From NCBI GenBank assembly GCA_963754285.1, contig CAVWFN010000016.1, positions 1-25,228 of the forward strand: a stretch of DNA of 25,228 nucleotides, written 5' to 3'. A model generated the notes under the pieces. The model was not told the DNA's origin and did no database searches. It worked only from the letters and a program-made list of their open reading frames with translations. The position numbers were made by a program, and so were the translations under genes. Source of the stretch: RYN-133 sp963754285. Its GTDB lineage: Bacteria; Actinomycetota; Actinomycetes; Mycobacteriales; Jatrophihabitantaceae. Numbering within the stretch: position 1 is the first letter of the stretch; each line of letters starts with the position of its first letter. This document shows positions 24,026 to 25,228 of this stretch, piece after piece.

Positions 24026-24711
24026 TCAGCTCGCCATCTTGTGCGCGAGTCGCGTCGCAAGCTTCTGGTTGACCCCATCGATGACGACGAAGGTCTGTGC
24101 AGGCGTCGAGGTCACCGGGACGGAAACCACCGTGTCGTCGCTGAGGTAAGCCGTGAAGTCCGAGCACTCGGTGAGCATGTCCAGGCTGCACGGCGGCTTG
24201 GCAGACGTCTGGACATCGTTGAACACACCCGATTGGTTGCCCGTGTTGTGCCGCAACGTCCAGCGATGCATCTTGTCGGCGGCGGCCCGGCTGAGCGAGA
24301 CCGAGAGCTTCCAGCCGGCGTCGGTGTCGGACGGCGGTAGCGGTTCGGCATGGGTGACGTCGTTGCCGGTGAAGATGGGAGCGCCGAGAAGAAGGACATC
24401 CGAGTCCGAGTCGCACGCGACCCGGTCGACACTTCCCGCGAGCACCGGCGGGTGCGCACAGTCGACGCCGCGAAGCGCGTCCGCGAGCTCGGCCTTTTGC
24501 TGCCGGCTCAACCGGTAGTAGTTGTATTCCGTTGTCGGCACGCGCAGCGCGCCGAACGGATCGGCGCGCACCGCAGTGGCGTGCTGGCCGGGCATGATCA
24601 GGGGGCGCGCCTGGAACCAGTCGCGGTCGGGCTGCCGCCGCCACCAGACGACGTGCAAGCCGACAGGGCAAGGGCAGCAGCGACGACCAGCGATGCCAGT
24701 CGCAGCCGCAT
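24026..24711 (-). pseudogene. Lipoprotein with SecDF-P1-head-like domain, apparent -1 frameshift
   Basis: ATG 24711 has an ideal GGAGG four nt upstream and opens a textbook lipoprotein signal, MRLRLASLVVAAALALSAC, followed by TSSGGGGSPTATG. That frame stops at once (TGA) after a run of five C (24601-24605 as G on the + strand). The frame one base over continues with IMPGQHATAVRADPFGALRVP to a 190-residue C-terminal domain. One missing C joins them into 228 residues. The distal part, KLSVSLSRAAADKMHRWT ... FTAYLSDDTVVSVPVTSTP ... VNQKLATRLAHKMAS, resembles the P1 head domain of SecD/SecDF seen in several actinobacterial lipoproteins. Four Cys in the mature part may form disulphides. It was either recently inactivated or there is a homopolymer error. 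Confidence 0.65.
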
Positions 24712-24796
24712 GCCGCCTCCTCTGGCGACAGGCTAGGCGGGCGCGTCGGCGTTCATCCAGCACGCGCGCTCAGTTGATGCCGAATCGAATCCGCCC

Positions 24797-24920
24797 GGAG
24801 CACCGAGCAAGCTCGGCTCCGCTCACTCCTAGACGTCGTGATCGCGCCTGCGGCGCTCAACGACGTCGTCGTCGCTCGGGAGCACGAGCAAGCTCGGCTC
24901 CGCTCGCTCCTAGACGTCGT
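24797..24920. repeat. Imperfect tandem duplication of the glnA1 3' end and hairpin
   Basis: A 43-nt segment at 24797-24839 recurs as 42 nt at 24879-24920, about 82 bp apart, with one indel and one substitution. Each copy contains GGAGCAC(C)GAGC-AA-GCTCGGCTCC, a hairpin, and then CTCCTAGACGTCGT, which in the second copy is the end of glnA1 (stop TAG 24910-24912). The first copy therefore carries a relic of the last glnA1 codons. Confidence 0.75.
24879..24901 (-). terminator. glnA1 terminator hairpin
   Basis: GGAGC-A-CGAGC and GCTCG-GCTCC pair over 10 bp with one bulged A and a very short loop, directly after the glnA1 stop. A duplicate hairpin lies at 24797-24820. No T-run is present. Confidence 0.5.
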
Positions 24921-25228
24921 AATACAGCTCGAACTCGTGCGGGTGCGGACGCAGCCGGATCGGGTCGATCTCGTTGGTGCGCTTGTAGCTGACCCACGTC
25001 TCGATGAGGTCTTCGGTGAAGACACCGCCCTCGGTGAGGAACTCGTGGTCGGCCTCGAGCGCGTCGAGTACGGCGTTGAGCGAACCGGGCACCTGCGCGA
25101 TCGAGGCGGCCTCGTCCGGTGGCAGTTCGTAGAGGTCCTTGTCGACCGGTGCCGGCGGCTCGATCTTGTTGCGGATGCCGTCCACGCCTGCCATGAGCAT
25201 CGCCGAGAACGCGAGGTACGGGTTGCAC
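24910..25228 (-). CDS. glnA1: Glutamine synthetase, GlnA1-type, C-terminal fragment (partial at window end)
   Basis: This is the last 105 residues of the main type I glutamine synthetase. The frame is open from the window edge: CNPYLAFSAMLMAGVDGI, then the adenylylation loop KDLYELPPDEAASI with Tyr at 25129-25131, the residue GlnE modifies in the family. The end, RPHPHEFELYYDV, is the typical GlnA1 terminus of actinobacteria. Its sequence differs clearly from the GlnA2 fragment at the left edge. The rest of the gene is outside the window. Confidence 0.95.
   Translation of the reverse strand, partial: CNPYLAFSAMLMAGVDGIRNKIEPPAPVDKDLYELPPDEAASIAQVPGSLNAVLDALEADHEFLTEGGVFTEDLIETWVSYKRTNEIDPIRLRPHPHEFELYYDV

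Noticed and set aside
4279..24909. Genomic island with mobility genes or att sites
   Set aside because: No integrase, transposase, tRNA target or terminal repeats were seen; base composition looks uniform by eye.

Overview
This window is high-GC actinobacterial DNA. The evidence is its base composition, GTG/TTG starts, twin-arginine and lipobox signals, and a glutamine synthetase adenylyltransferase (glnE) lying between pieces of two glutamine synthetases, as in mycobacteria and relatives. The genus cannot be named from the sequence alone. No tRNA, rRNA, CRISPR array, transposase or integrase was seen.

Layout. The left edge (1-4278, + strand) holds the 3' end of a GlnA2-type glutamine synthetase, a class I glutamine amidotransferase and glnE. 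The right edge (24910-25228, - strand) holds the 3' end of a GlnA1-type synthetase whose adenylylation tyrosine, the expected GlnE target, is visible. In mycobacteria glnA1, glnE and glnA2 are neighbours, so the roughly 20 kb between glnE and glnA1 here is accessory content.

Accessory content. (a) 4260-8212, - strand: a compact five-gene run made of a tiny Tat-signal protein, a DUF4331 protein without its own signal peptide, a 116-residue unknown, a glycerate kinase and a PAP2-family membrane protein. (b) 8351-9202, - strand: a trypsin-like lipoprotein protease, preceded by a short overlapping leader ORF with a near-perfect Shine-Dalgarno. (c) 9298-13183, + strand: an MprF/LysX-type (DUF2156) membrane protein followed by an orphan NarL-type sensor kinase. 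(d) 13271-16397: a Tat-exported phosphocholine-type phospholipase C and, convergent to it, a membrane protein fused to a winged-helix DNA-binding domain; both are broken by single-base insertions. (e) 16451-23498: a 4-hydroxybenzoate/protocatechuate cluster, with pobA divergent from an IclR regulator, then pcaH-pcaG-pcaF-pcaI-pcaJ and a class I mannose-6-phosphate isomerase. All five junctions from pcaH to the isomerase are 4-nt ATGA/GTGA overlaps. (f) 23569-24711: two convergent lipoprotein genes, each with one apparent frameshift.

How the genes work together. PobA makes protocatechuate, PcaHG opens its ring, and PcaIJ plus PcaF finish the beta-ketoadipate pathway; pcaB, pcaC and pcaD are absent from the window. 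A similar element of about 32 bp lies just upstream of both iclR and pcaH and is the best candidate for the regulator's operator. The most unusual points are the shared operator, the Tat-mini-protein/DUF4331 cassette, the sugar isomerase tied into the pca operon, a double overlapping palindrome at the start of the fused membrane regulator, and six single-base frameshifts confined to four adjacent-pair genes.
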